NCBI RefSeq assembly: GCF_001426705.1
Contig: NZ_LMFC01000004.1
Span: 186,001 to 250,000 of the forward strand
Origin: Cellulomonas sp. Root485
GTDB lineage: Bacteria; Actinomycetota; Actinomycetes; Actinomycetales; Cellulomonadaceae
Length of the DNA stretch: 64,000 bases
Direction of reading: 5' to 3'
Position numbers and translations under genes: made by a program. The first letter of the stretch is position 1; each line of letters opens with the position of its first letter. The notes beneath the pieces were generated by a model. It was given only the letters and a program-made list of their open reading frames with translations, had not been told where the DNA came from and did no database searches. Below, piece after piece: positions 31,771 to 41,158 of this stretch.

Positions 31771-34476
31771 TCAGTCCAGGATCGCGTCCGCCAGCTCCTC
31801 CCGGGACCGGATCCCGAGCTTCAGGTACACGTTGCGCCGGTGGTACTCGATCGTCTTCGGGCTGAGGAACAGTGCTGCGCCGGTCTCCCGGGTGGTCCGA
31901 CCGCTCGCGAGCATGCGGGCGACCTGCAGCTCCTGCGGTGTGAGGTGGTCGAGCCCGGTGGTGCTGCGGCGCTGCGCGGTCTCGCCGGTCGCGCGCAGCT
32001 CGGCGGCGGCCTGGTCGGCCCAGGGCACGGCGCCGAGGCGCTCGAACGCGGCGAGAGCGGTCCGCAGGTGCGGCCGGGCGTCGACGCGGCGCTTGAGCCG
32101 GCGCAGGCGTGCGCCGTAGGCCAGCTCGGTGCGTGCGGCCTCGAAGTCGTCCGGGGTGTGCTGGTGGTAGGCGAGCGCGACGGAGAAGCACACGTCCACG
32201 TCCGGGTCGGGGCAGGTCAGGCCCGCGGCGCGGGCGGCCCGGGCCATCGACCACGGCTGGCCCTTGATCTCGGCGCGCTCGGTCAGGGTGCGGGCGAGGG
32301 CGCTCGCCTCGTCGAGGAGCCCCAGGTGCGCCATGGCCTCGACCATCTCCGCAGCGGGGGAGAGGTCGACGTCGACGAGGCCGAGCTCCGTCAGGACGGT
32401 GTCGAGCTCCCGGTACCGCTCCAGGGCGGCGTCCGTGCGGCCGAGGCCGAGCTCGAGCTCGGCGAGGGCCGTCATCGCCCAGGTCTGGAAGAAGCCGAGA
32501 TGGTGCTCGCCGGCGAGGGCCAGAGCCTCCTCGGCGTGGGCACGACAGGCATCCGCGTCGCCCCGCCGCGCCTCGAGCCAGGACAGCCCGGCCAGGCACG
32601 CGGTCACGTCGGTGGCCTGGCCGGCCTCGCGGGCCAGCTGGATCGCCTCGGTGTACCCGGCGACGGCGTCGTCCCACCGGTCGGTGGTCGCCTGGTCGCG
32701 GGCCACGTAGAACAGCAGCATGGGCAGCCCGCCGATGTCGCTGCGGCGGCGGGAGTGGGCGACGACGGTGGGGATGACGTCCCGGCCCACCGCGCTCTCC
32801 CGCAGGTACAGCGGCACGACGACGAGCCACGGGGCGAGCTGCGGGTCGTCGAGGAACGGCTCGACCTCCGTGGACGCCGACCGCAGGAGGTCCGGCCCGC
32901 CCGCCCCGGCGAGGATGTCGGCCACGGAGGTCGCCATCGCACCGACCCATCGGGCGGCCGCCGTCCGCGGGTCGAGCCCGGCGATGAGGCGGGCGGCGGT
33001 CTCGGCCGTCCCGACGTCCCCGGCGAACTGGCTGGCCAGGATGGCTTCGGCCAGCAGCATGACCGCGGTGTCGGGGTCGTCGTCGGCGGCTCGTGTCCCC
33101 GCGGCGAGGAAGACGTCGCGCGCCCGTTCGACGGCCCCGGTCCGCGCGGCGACGGCACCGTCGAGGGCGGCTGCCCGCGTGGCCAGGGCCGGGGTCCGGG
33201 GGAGCGCGGAGGCCCGGTCGAGGAGGTCGCGGGCGCCGTCGGGGAGACCTGCGCGCCAGGCGCTCTCGGCCGCCGAGACGAGGCGCTGCGCGCGGTCGGC
33301 CGGGTCCGGGGTCAGTCGTGCCGCACGCTCGTAGCCCGCCGAGGCCACGGCCCACGCACCCCGAGCCCGTGCGCGGGTCGCGGCGTCGTCGAGCACGTCC
33401 GCCACGGACGCGTCCGGGGTGGCCGTCGCCTCCCCGAGGTGCCATGCGCGCCGGTCGACGTCGGCCGGCGGGACCGCCTGGGCCAGCGCGGCGTGGACAG
33501 CGCGGCGGGCGGCGGGTGGGGCCTCCGCGTAGATGCCGGAGCGGACCAGGTCGTGCCGGAACGTGATCCGGGTGGCGTCGACGGTGAGCAGCCCGTGGCG
33601 TGCGGCATCGTCGAGGTCGCCGACGGACACGCCGAGCAGCGCGCAGGCGCTCGCGACCGTCGCGAGGTCGCCACCTGCCGCCGCGGCGACGAGCAGCGCG
33701 GTCCGGGTGTCGGTCGAGAGCGCGTCGGCGCGGCGCGCGAACGTGCGGGCCAGCGACGCGGGGACGGGTACCGGCGCGCCGGGCGGCAGCGCGTCGAACC
33801 CCTCGTCGGTCAGCTCCAGCAGGGCGAGCGGGTTCCCGCCCGCGGCCGCGAGGAGCCGCGACCGCGCCTCGGCGGAGAGCCGGTAGCCCAGCCCGGCGGC
33901 GAGCGACTCCGCGTCGGCCTCCGCCAGGCCGCCCACCGCGAGCTCGGGGAGCCCCGCCGAGCGCACCACGGACGGTTCGTCGCGCGCCGCGAGCAGCACG
34001 ACGACCGGGTCGGCGGTGAGGCGTCGGGCCGCGAAGCACAGCGCCTGTGCCGAGGGTGGGTCGAGCAGGTGGGCGTCGTCGACGATGACGGCGAGCGGCC
34101 GGTCCTCGGCGACGCGGCTGAGCAGGCTGAGGACCGCGGCGCCGACCGCGAACCGCTCGCCGCCGGAGCCCGGCAGCAGCGCGAGCGCGGAGCCCAGCGC
34201 CTCCGCCTGCGGCGCGGGGATGGCGTCGAGCTGGTCCAGCACCGGCCGCAGGAGCTGGAGCAGCCCACCGAACGGCACCTCCCGCTCGGCGTCGACCCCG
34301 GCCGCCCGCAGCACCCGCATGCCCGCGTCGCCGATCGCCGACGCAGCATCCTCGAGCAGCGCGCTCTTGCCGATCCCCGCCTCGCCGGACAGCAGCAGCG
34401 TGCCACTCTCGCCCACGCGCGCGGCGGCCACCAGCCTGCTGATGACCTGCCGTTCGCGCTCGCGACCAACCAGCAC
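31771..34476 (-). CDS. Large LuxR-family (LAL) ATPase regulator
   Basis: A 901-residue regulator. The N-terminal AAA/NACHT-like ATPase has Walker A LSGEAGIGKSALLE (about 29-42) and Walker B LAVIVDDAHLLD; the middle is helical TPR-like repeats; the C-terminus is a LuxR helix-turn-helix (LTPQELQVARMLASGRT, SPKTIEYHRRNVYLKLGI). Such proteins sense small sugars or metabolites and activate nearby operons. GTG 34476 lies 6 nt after TAGACT, so it is probably leaderless. It is divergent from the methyltransferase operon, its most likely target (inference). Confidence 0.92.
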   Translation of the reverse strand: MLVGRERERQVISRLVAAARVGESGTLLLSGEAGIGKSALLEDAASAIGDAGMRVLRAAGVDAEREVPFGGLLQLLRPVLDQLDAIPAPQAEALGSALALLPGSGGERFAVGAAVLSLLSRVAEDRPLAVIVDDAHLLDPPSAQALCFAARRLTADPVVVLLAARDEPSVVRSAGLPELAVGGLAEADAESLAAGLGYRLSAEARSRLLAAAGGNPLALLELTDEGFDALPPGAPVPVPASLARTFARRADALSTDTRTALLVAAAAGGDLATVASACALLGVSVGDLDDAARHGLLTVDATRITFRHDLVRSGIYAEAPPAARRAVHAALAQAVPPADVDRRAWHLGEATATPDASVADVLDDAATRARARGAWAVASAGYERAARLTPDPADRAQRLVSAAESAWRAGLPDGARDLLDRASALPRTPALATRAAALDGAVAARTGAVERARDVFLAAGTRAADDDPDTAVMLLAEAILASQFAGDVGTAETAARLIAGLDPRTAAARWVGAMATSVADILAGAGGPDLLRSASTEVEPFLDDPQLAPWLVVVPLYLRESAVGRDVIPTVVAHSRRRSDIGGLPMLLFYVARDQATTDRWDDAVAGYTEAIQLAREAGQATDVTACLAGLSWLEARRGDADACRAHAEEALALAGEHHLGFFQTWAMTALAELELGLGRTDAALERYRELDTVLTELGLVDVDLSPAAEMVEAMAHLGLLDEASALARTLTERAEIKGQPWSMARAARAAGLTCPDPDVDVCFSVALAYHQHTPDDFEAARTELAYGARLRRLKRRVDARPHLRTALAAFERLGAVPWADQAAAELRATGETAQRRSTTGLDHLTPQELQVARMLASGRTTRETGAALFLSPKTIEYHRRNVYLKLGIRSREELADAILD

Positions 34477-34482
34477 GGACCG

Positions 34483-34488
34483 AGTCTA
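34483..34488 (-). promoter_or_regulatory. Leaderless -10 element of LAL regulator
   Basis: TAGACT on the minus strand ends 6 nt before the GTG at 34476, with no ribosome site, indicating leaderless transcription. Confidence 0.5.
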
Positions 34489-34586
34489 GGGAGCACACCA
34501 GGGGGGTCCCCTGATGCGATCGGCGGCCGGTGACGGCCAGGGTGGGGAGCGACATGTCCGACACCTCTCCGAGGAGCATCACGACC

Positions 34587-35666
34587 ATGACCCAGACCCT
34601 TCCTGAGCGCACCATCGACCCCGACAAGCTCATGTCCTTCGTGTTCCGCGCCGTCGACGAGGTCGGCGCGACCCTGAACACCGCGCTGGTCGTGATGGGC
34701 GACAAGCTGGGCTACTACACGGTGATGGCCGACGGCCGACCCGTGACCCCGGCGGAGCTCGCCGAGCGCACGAGCACGAGCGAGCACTACGCCCGCGAGT
34801 GGCTGAACAACCAGGCCGCGGGCGCCATCGTCGAGTACGACGCCGCGACGCGTCGGTACACGCTCCCCGCCGAGCACGCCGTCGCGCTCGCGGACCCGAC
34901 GAGCCCGGCGTACCTGGCCGGCTTCTTCCAGCTGGCGCTGGGCACCGTGCACGACTCCGAGAGCATCCACCGGGCCGCGATCGACGGCGACGGCCTCGGC
35001 TGGCACGAGCACCACACCGACGTCCACCACGGCTGTGAGCGCTTCTTCCGCACGATGTACAACGGGCACCTGCTCAACGAGTGGATCCCCGCGCTCGACG
35101 GGGTCGCGGCGAAGCTCCAGGCGGGCGGCAAGGTCGCCGACGTCGGCTGCGGCCACGGTGCGTCGACCATCCTGCTGGCGAAGGCCTTCCCGAACGCCAC
35201 GTTCGTCGGCTCGGACTATCACGAGGCCTCGATCGCGGTGGCCCGCGAGCGTGCGGCCGCCGCCGGGGTCTCCGACCGCGTGACGTTCGAGGTCTCCCCG
35301 GCGACCGGCTTCACCGGGACGGGGTACGACCTCATCGCCATGTTCGACTGCCTGCACGACATGGGCGACCCGGTGGGCGCGGCCCGGCACGTGCGCGAGG
35401 CGATCGCCCCGGACGGCACGTGGATGGTCGTCGAGCCGATGGCCGGCGACCGCGTCGAGGACAACCTCAACACCGTCGGCCGGGCGTACTACGGGTTCTC
35501 GACGCTGCTGTGCACGCCCGCGTCGCTGAGCCAGGACGTCGGTCTGGCGCTGGGCACGCAGGCGGGACCGGCGAAGATCCGTGACGTCTCCACCGCCGCC
35601 GGCTTCACGTCCTTCCGGACCGCGGCGTCGACCCCGTTCAACAACGTGTTCGAGGTGCGCCCGTGA
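34587..35666 (+). CDS. SAM-dependent class I methyltransferase
   Basis: A 359-residue protein. The N-terminal helical/winged region (residues about 15-90: FVFRAVDEVGATLNTALVV, EHYAREWLNNQAA) is typical of the Rv2258c-like small-molecule methyltransferases, followed by motif I VADVGCGHGASTILLAK and FDCLHDMGDP. ATG 34587 has GAGGAG 10 nt upstream; ATG 34554 behind GGGGAG is an alternative giving 11 more residues. The stop overlaps the GTG of the hydrolase-glycosyltransferase fusion. The pair looks like tailoring enzymes of a small metabolite. Confidence 0.88.
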   Translation: MTQTLPERTIDPDKLMSFVFRAVDEVGATLNTALVVMGDKLGYYTVMADGRPVTPAELAERTSTSEHYAREWLNNQAAGAIVEYDAATRRYTLPAEHAVALADPTSPAYLAGFFQLALGTVHDSESIHRAAIDGDGLGWHEHHTDVHHGCERFFRTMYNGHLLNEWIPALDGVAAKLQAGGKVADVGCGHGASTILLAKAFPNATFVGSDYHEASIAVARERAAAAGVSDRVTFEVSPATGFTGTGYDLIAMFDCLHDMGDPVGAARHVREAIAPDGTWMVVEPMAGDRVEDNLNTVGRAYYGFSTLLCTPASLSQDVGLALGTQAGPAKIRDVSTAAGFTSFRTAASTPFNNVFEVRP

Positions 35667-37834
35667 CTCGGGATCCCCTCCAGGCGGACACTGCTCGGGT
35701 GGGTATCCACCCGAGCAGGTCCGCGGATCCCGACGTCACGGGCGTCACGGTCCGGGACGGTGTCGAGCTGTCGTACGAGGTGTTCCACCAGGACCACCCC
35801 ACGACGGTGGTCCTCGTGCCCACGTGGTCGATCGTCCCGTCGCGGTTCTGGAAGGCGCAGATCGGCTTCCTGGCCCGGCACTACCGGGTGATCACGTTCG
35901 ACGGCCGGGGCAGCGGCCGGTCGGGCCGGCCGGAGGGTGCCGACGCGTACACGGACCGCCAGTACGCCGACGACATCCTGGCGGTGATGGACGCGACCGG
36001 GACCGACGAGGCCGTCCTGGTCACCGAGTCGTGCGGGGCGTCCTGGGCGGTGCACGTCGCGTCCGGGGACCCCGAGCGGGTGCTCGGGATCATGGCGATC
36101 GCTCCGTCGTGCGGTCTGGACGTCGCCACCCCGGGCCGTGACCACGTGCCGTGGGACGAACCGCTGGACTCTTCGGAGGGGTGGGCCAAGTACAACAAGC
36201 ACTACTGGCTGGGTGGCGGCTACGACGACTTCACGGAGTTCTTCTTCCACAAGATGTTCTCCGAGCCGCACTCCACCAAGCAGATCGAGGACTGCGTCGG
36301 CTGGGCGCACGAGATCTCGCCGCAGACCCTCGCGGACACGACGGCGGGCCGGATCGGGTGCGACGGGGCGGTGTGCGAACCCGTGGCGCCGCTGGCCCGG
36401 CAGGTCACGTGCCCGGTCGTCGTGGTGCACGGCACGGAGGACCGCATCCGGCCGGCCGCGTTCGGCGAGCGGCTGGCCGAGCTGACGGGCGGGGAGCTGG
36501 TGCTGCTGGAGCACGCGGGGCACGGTCCGTCGGCCCGCGACCCGGTGAAGGTCAACCACCTCATCGCGCAGCTCGTCGACCGGTTCGTCCCGTCGGCGCC
36601 CCGCACGACGTGGGTGCGGGCGTTGCGGCGACCGCCCAAGGCGCTGTACCTCTCGTCGCCCATCGGGCTCGGGCACGCCCAGCGGGACGTCGCGATCGCC
36701 GCTGAGCTGCGTGCGCGCCGACCCGAGCTGCAGATCGACTGGCTCGCGCAGAACCCGGTCACCCGGGTGCTCTCGCAGCACGGCGAGCAGGTGCACCCCG
36801 CGTCGGCGTGGCTGCGCAACGAGTCGGGCCACATCGAGCACGAGGCCGGCGAGCACGACCTGCACGCGTTCCAGGCCATCCGCCGGATGGACGAGATCCT
36901 GGTCCACAACTTCATGGTGTTCGACGAGGTGGTGGCCGACGGCGGCTACGACCTGGTGATCGGCGACGAGGCGTGGGACGTCGACTACTTCCTGCACGAG
37001 AACCCCGAGCTCAAGCGGTTCTCGTTCGCGTGGATGACGGACTTCGTCGGCTGGCTGCCCATGCCCGACGGTGGCCCGCGCGAGGCGGCGCTCACGGCGG
37101 ACTACAACGCGGAGATGATCGAGCAGCGCGCCCGGTTCCGGCGCGTGCGGGACCGGTCGGTGTTCGTGGGGGACCCGGACGACGTGGTCGAGGACGACTT
37201 CGGCCCCGGGCTGCCGAGCATCCGCACCTGGACCGAGGAGAACTTCGACTTCGCCGGGTACGTCACCGGGTTCGACCCCGCGCAGCTGGAGGGCACCGAG
37301 CAGCTGCGCGCGTCGCTGGGCGTCGGCCCCGGGGAGAAGCTCTGCCTGGTCACCGTCGGCGGGTCCGGCGTGGGGACGTCGCTGCTGCGGCGGGTCATGG
37401 ACGTCGTGCCGCTGGTCCGCCAGCTCGCACCGGAGCTCCGGTTCGCGTTCGTGACCGGCCCGCGGATCGACCCGTCGTCGTTGCCCGCCTGGGAGGGGTC
37501 GACCGTCCTCGGGTACGTGCCCGACCTGTTCCGGCACCTGGCCGCGTGCGACGTCGCGGTGGTCCAGGGCGGCCTGACCACGACCATGGAGCTCACCGCA
37601 CTGAACAAGCCGTTCGTGTACGTGCCGCTGCGTCACCACTTCGAGCAGAACCTGCACGTGCGCAAGCGGCTCGACCGGTACGAGGCGGGCCGGCACCTGG
37701 CCTACGAGGACGCCGTCGACCCGGACGCGCTCGCGGAGGCGATCGTCAAGGAGGCCAGCCGCGACGTGCGGTACCGGCCAGTGGCCACGGACGGCGCGGC
37801 GCGCGCGGCGGCGATGCTGGCGGACCTCGTCTAG
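35663..37834 (+). CDS. Alpha/beta hydrolase fused to MGT-like glycosyltransferase
   Basis: A 723-residue two-enzyme fusion. Residues about 25-305 are an alpha/beta-hydrolase: VITFDGRGSGRSG, nucleophile elbow VTESCGASW (Ser between Glu and Cys), acid in HGTEDRIRP and histidine in LEHAGHGPS. Residues about 325-720 are a GT-B glycosyltransferase of the macrolide/MurG type: SSPIGLGHAQRDVAIA at its start, and in the donor domain VTVGGSGVGTS, LGYVPDLFRHLAACDVAVVQ and GGLTTTMELTALNKP. GTG 35663 overlaps the methyltransferase stop. The fusion suggests coupled hydrolysis/acyl transfer and glycosylation of one substrate. No signal peptide. Confidence 0.87.
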   Translation: MTRDPLQADTARVGIHPSRSADPDVTGVTVRDGVELSYEVFHQDHPTTVVLVPTWSIVPSRFWKAQIGFLARHYRVITFDGRGSGRSGRPEGADAYTDRQYADDILAVMDATGTDEAVLVTESCGASWAVHVASGDPERVLGIMAIAPSCGLDVATPGRDHVPWDEPLDSSEGWAKYNKHYWLGGGYDDFTEFFFHKMFSEPHSTKQIEDCVGWAHEISPQTLADTTAGRIGCDGAVCEPVAPLARQVTCPVVVVHGTEDRIRPAAFGERLAELTGGELVLLEHAGHGPSARDPVKVNHLIAQLVDRFVPSAPRTTWVRALRRPPKALYLSSPIGLGHAQRDVAIAAELRARRPELQIDWLAQNPVTRVLSQHGEQVHPASAWLRNESGHIEHEAGEHDLHAFQAIRRMDEILVHNFMVFDEVVADGGYDLVIGDEAWDVDYFLHENPELKRFSFAWMTDFVGWLPMPDGGPREAALTADYNAEMIEQRARFRRVRDRSVFVGDPDDVVEDDFGPGLPSIRTWTEENFDFAGYVTGFDPAQLEGTEQLRASLGVGPGEKLCLVTVGGSGVGTSLLRRVMDVVPLVRQLAPELRFAFVTGPRIDPSSLPAWEGSTVLGYVPDLFRHLAACDVAVVQGGLTTTMELTALNKPFVYVPLRHHFEQNLHVRKRLDRYEAGRHLAYEDAVDPDALAEAIVKEASRDVRYRPVATDGAARAAAMLADLV

Positions 37835-38127
37835 AGATCGACCAGGGCGAGGTGCACCCGCACGGTGTCGCCGACGTCGAGCCCCTCCGCCTTGCGGACC
37901 GCCTTCTTCACCGGCAGGACGTACGTGTCGGTCGACGGGAAGATCGACGTCCGCCACACCGTCGCGCCGACGGTGACCTCGACGCGGACGGATCCGAAGC
38001 CCCGCGCGGAGTCGCCGACGAGGTCCAGCACCTCGTCGGCGACCTGCGTCGGCAGGCTGACGAACGTCCACGCGTCGGCCTTGCGGGCGTCCCACAGCCA
38101 CAGCGGCGCCTCGAACTCGTACGTCAT
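37831..38127 (-). CDS. DUF1905 domain protein
   Basis: A 98-residue beta-barrel protein of the DUF1905 family (YEFEAPLWLWDARKADAWTFVSLP start, then FGSVRVEVTVGATVWRTSIFP and YVLPVKKAVRKAEGLDVGDTVRV). The family function is unknown; the fold is AbrB-unrelated. ATG 38127 overlaps the upstream epimerase stop by 4 bp. Its own stop overlaps the convergent fusion gene, the two sharing the letters CTAG. Confidence 0.9.
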   Translation of the reverse strand: MTYEFEAPLWLWDARKADAWTFVSLPTQVADEVLDLVGDSARGFGSVRVEVTVGATVWRTSIFPSTDTYVLPVKKAVRKAEGLDVGDTVRVHLALVDL

Positions 38128-38882
38128 GACGCCCACTCGGCGCCGAGCAGGCTCGGACCCGTGTACTCGGTGACGTCTCCGGCGAAGCGCTCGGCGTCGT
38201 CCTGCGGTGCGTAGCCCAGTGCCCGCGCACCGGTGAGGTCCCACCAGGCTCGGGTGTTGGCCGACGTGCCGAACACGACGGTCGGGCCGTCGACCGGTCC
38301 GCGCAGGGCTGCGTCGATCAGCCGGACGGCGTCGCCGGGGCTCAGCCAGATGCCGAGGTCGAACGCGGACAGCGGCCGGTCGACGCAGCTGCCGATGCGC
38401 AACGACACCACCTCCAGCCCGTGCCGGTCCGCGTAGAGGCTGCCGAGCGCCTCGACGGCGGCCTTCGAGACACCGTAGAAGGTGTCCGGCCGGACGGGCC
38501 GGTCCGTCGGCGCGACGGTCCCGGTGGGGTAGAACCCGACGGCGTGGCACGAGCTGGCCAGCACGACCCGTCGGACCCCGGCGCGTCGGGCAGCCTCGAG
38601 AACCCGGTACGTGCCGTCGATGTTCGTCCGGCGCAGGGCATCCCACGTGTCCTCGTGCGCGATGCCGGCCAGGTGCACGACGGCGGCCGCGCCGGTCATC
38701 GCGTCCGTAAGGGCGTCGAGGGCGCCGTCGTCGCCGATGTCGATCGCGGTGTGCGGCTCGCCGGGGTCGACGGTGTCCACGAGGACGAGCTCCCAGCCGC
38801 GCGCCGGGAGGCCGCCGTCCACGCGCCGCAGGTACGTGCCGATGCGGCCCGCCGCACCGGTGACCACCACCGTGTCGCCCAT
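38124..38882 (-). CDS. NAD-dependent epimerase / uronate dehydrogenase-like protein
   Basis: A 252-residue extended short-chain dehydrogenase. TVVVTGAAGRIGTYLRR is the NAD loop, VVHLAGIAHED and VVLASSCHAVGFYP follow, and YGVSKAAVEAL provides the catalytic Tyr-xxx-Lys. Uronate dehydrogenases that oxidise galacturonate or glucuronate have this short form, which would suit a pectin or xylan degrader, but a general sugar-nucleotide epimerase cannot be excluded. ATG 38882 begins at the family core. It is translated together with the DUF1905 gene. Confidence 0.87.
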   Translation of the reverse strand: MGDTVVVTGAAGRIGTYLRRVDGGLPARGWELVLVDTVDPGEPHTAIDIGDDGALDALTDAMTGAAAVVHLAGIAHEDTWDALRRTNIDGTYRVLEAARRAGVRRVVLASSCHAVGFYPTGTVAPTDRPVRPDTFYGVSKAAVEALGSLYADRHGLEVVSLRIGSCVDRPLSAFDLGIWLSPGDAVRLIDAALRGPVDGPTVVFGTSANTRAWWDLTGARALGYAPQDDAERFAGDVTEYTGPSLLGAEWAS

Positions 38883-38961
38883 CGATCCTCCCGGTCTCCG
38901 TCGCGCGGTCAGGGGGACGCCGACGTAGCGTCGATCGTCTCCGACAAGAGGATGGTGCCGC

Positions 38962-39477
38962 ATGGATGTTGCCGGGCTGCTGATCGAGTCGTTCGGGCGG
39001 CTGGACGGGGTGCTGACCCGTGCGGTCGACGGGTTGAGCATCGACGAGCTGACGTTCCGGCCGGACCCTGCGGCGAACTCCATCGCCTGGCTGGCGTGGC
39101 ACGCGGCGCGCGGCGAGGATGCGCAGGTCGCCGACGTGGCCGGCACCGAGGAGGTGTGGACCAGCCAGGGCTGGGCGGACCGGTTCGACCTGCCGTTCGA
39201 CGACGCGGCGACGGGGTACGGCCACAGTGCGCACGATGTCGGCCGGGTGCGGGCGTCGTCGGACCTGCTGCTCGCGTACGCCCGGGCGGTCGCGGACCGC
39301 ACGCAGGACTACCTCGCCGGGCTGACCGACGGTGACCTCGACCGGGTCGTCGACGAACGATGGGACCCGCCGGTGACCCTCGGCGTCCGGCTGGTCAGCA
39401 TCGTCGGCGACAGCCTCCAGCACGCGGGCCAGGCGGCGTACGTGCGCGGCCTGCTGGAGCGGTCTACCCGAGCGTGA
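38962..39477 (+). CDS. DinB-fold (DUF664) four-helix protein
   Basis: A 171-residue helical-bundle protein of the DinB/YfiT superfamily (MDVAGLLIESFGRLDGVL, SIAWLAWHAARGEDAQ, SLQHAGQAAYVRGLL). The metal-binding histidines typical of the fold are in WHAARG and QHAGQ. Many actinobacterial members are mycothiol-dependent transferases; this one may be, but the substrate is unknown. It is unrelated to the polymerase DinB. ATG follows AAGAGGATGGTGCC. The stop overlaps the convergent acyltransferase gene by 14 bp. Confidence 0.87.
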   Translation: MDVAGLLIESFGRLDGVLTRAVDGLSIDELTFRPDPAANSIAWLAWHAARGEDAQVADVAGTEEVWTSQGWADRFDLPFDDAATGYGHSAHDVGRVRASSDLLLAYARAVADRTQDYLAGLTDGDLDRVVDERWDPPVTLGVRLVSIVGDSLQHAGQAAYVRGLLERSTRA

Positions 39478-41131
39478 GCGCCGCCTCCGGCCGGTGCACG
39501 CCGCGCGGCCGGTAGCCGAGGGCCTCGGACTCGTCGAGCAGGTCGGCCGCGTACCAGAGCGTGGCCAGCCACATCTCCGTGCCCTGCAGGGTGGGGGCGC
39601 TGCCGGGCCGCGTGTCGAACGCGAAGCCGTGCCCCGGTACCCACCGGCCGACGATCCGCTGCGCGTGCGCCTGCGCCACCTGCTGGATCTCCGGCCACCG
39701 GTGGCGCCGGTCGTGCCGGGTCAGCCACGACAGCGGGTGGAGCACGTCGAGGGCGTCGCACGCGGTCTCGCGGCCGGGACCGAACGTGCGCGGGTCGGCG
39801 GCGTGGCGCAGGACGGCGTCGATGGTCGCCTCGGTGCCGGGCAGGTCGACGCCCAGCTGCGCGAACGTGCCGCGGACCGTCCGGTAGAAGCCGTTCACGG
39901 GGAGCCGCAGGCCGTCGACGTCCCTCGCGACACCCCAGAGGCCCGTCCCCGGGTCCCGGTGGACCAGGAGCCAGCCCAGCAGGGCGTCGACGACCCCGTC
40001 CGGCACGGGCCGCCCCGCCCGCAGCTCCCACGTGAGCGCGGTGCCCAGCGCGTCGGCGCGGTGGCCGGCCGACCACGCGTCGTGCGGGAAGTCGAGGTCC
40101 TCCAGCGCGCGGACCACGCCGGCGGGGTCGAGCTCCGCGACCGGGGTGATCGGTGCGCGCCAGGTGGAGCCGAGCAGGTCGAGTGCGTAGCCGACGCTGA
40201 GCAGGTGGTAGACGTCGGTGTCGTCCCCGAGCCCGGGGAGGGGGACGTCGGGTGTGCCGCCGGTCCAGCCGAGCTCGTGGACGAGGCCGTCCGCCGACTG
40301 CCGGCCGTGCAGCCGGGCCAGGTGCTCGTCGCGCGACCACGGTTCGGGCGGGGTCCCGAGCAGCAGGTCGGCGATCTCGATCGCGTCGCAGTGCGCGCGG
40401 ACGGTGGGCGCGCCGCCGGGGGAGTCGGTCCACGCAGCACCGTCCCAGTGCCGCGCGAGCAGGTCAGGAGCGTCGGCGCGGGCCCGGTCGGCGAAGGACC
40501 GGAGGGTGTCGGGCGTCGTCGCGACGGTCCGGCGGTCACGGACGATCCGAGCAGGGTTGCCGACGACCACGGCCCACTCGGGCACGTCCCGGGTCACGAC
40601 GGACCCCGCTCCGACGACCGCGTGCGAGCCGATGCGGACGCCGTCGAGCACGACGACGTGCGAGCCGATCCAGACGTCGTCGCCCACCGTGATCCCGAGC
40701 GAGGACATCGGCTGCCGGAAGATCGGCTCGGTGAGGTCCGCCATGCCGTGGTCGAACCCGAGCAGGCTGGTCTGGCCGCCGATCCGCACGGCGTCGCCCA
40801 GCCGGACCGTCCCGCGCACGACGGTGCTGACGTTGACGGTGCAGTCCGCGCCGATGACCAGGTCGCCCGACAGGTGCGCGTGGGCGGCCACCGTCGACCG
40901 GTCGCCCAGCGTGAGCGTGTCGGGGTGGACCGCGGCGAGCCGGGACACGACGCAGTCCCGCCCGATGGTGTGGCCGCGGGAACGCAGCTCGTCCTGGTAC
41001 GCGGCCTGGTCGGCGCGGGTGGCCGGCGAAGCCAGCTCCCCGAACGACCAGGGCGCGTAGTCCTCGCGCAGCGCGATCTCGTGCTCGTCCACGGCACCGT
41101 CTCCCTCGTCGGAACCCGTGAATCCTTTCAT
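39464..41131 (-). CDS. Hexapeptide acyltransferase fused to helical toroid-like domain
   Basis: A 555-residue protein. Residues about 55-205 are a left-handed beta-helix acetyltransferase with hexapeptide repeats (TLGDRSTVAAHAHL, IGADCTVNVSTVV, VGDDVWIGSHVVVLDGVRIG, VVGNPARIV), and LLGFDHGM supplies the catalytic His. Residues about 250-550 are helical with repeating Trp/His patterns (WSAGHRADALGTALTWEL, CDALDVLHPLSWLTRH), resembling the alpha/alpha-toroids of glycosidases and terpene cyclases. It may acetylate a sugar; the role of the C-terminal domain is unknown. ATG 41131 is used; a GTG at residue 14 is possible. Confidence 0.82.
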   Translation of the reverse strand: MKGFTGSDEGDGAVDEHEIALREDYAPWSFGELASPATRADQAAYQDELRSRGHTIGRDCVVSRLAAVHPDTLTLGDRSTVAAHAHLSGDLVIGADCTVNVSTVVRGTVRLGDAVRIGGQTSLLGFDHGMADLTEPIFRQPMSSLGITVGDDVWIGSHVVVLDGVRIGSHAVVGAGSVVTRDVPEWAVVVGNPARIVRDRRTVATTPDTLRSFADRARADAPDLLARHWDGAAWTDSPGGAPTVRAHCDAIEIADLLLGTPPEPWSRDEHLARLHGRQSADGLVHELGWTGGTPDVPLPGLGDDTDVYHLLSVGYALDLLGSTWRAPITPVAELDPAGVVRALEDLDFPHDAWSAGHRADALGTALTWELRAGRPVPDGVVDALLGWLLVHRDPGTGLWGVARDVDGLRLPVNGFYRTVRGTFAQLGVDLPGTEATIDAVLRHAADPRTFGPGRETACDALDVLHPLSWLTRHDRRHRWPEIQQVAQAHAQRIVGRWVPGHGFAFDTRPGSAPTLQGTEMWLATLWYAADLLDESEALGYRPRGVHRPEAALTLG

Positions 41132-41144
41132 GATCGCGCCCGCG

Positions 41145-41150
41145 TAGGCT
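41145..41150 (+). promoter_or_regulatory. -10 element of rlmC-like gene
   Basis: TAGGCT lies 8 nt before the ATG at 41159 with no ribosome site between them, suggesting a leaderless or near-leaderless mRNA. Confidence 0.4.
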
Positions 41151-41158
41151 TCCCGACC

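Noticed and set aside
38962..39477. Second SOS polymerase because of the name DinB
   Set aside because: The DinB-fold four-helix family is unrelated to DNA polymerase IV; polymerase motifs are absent.
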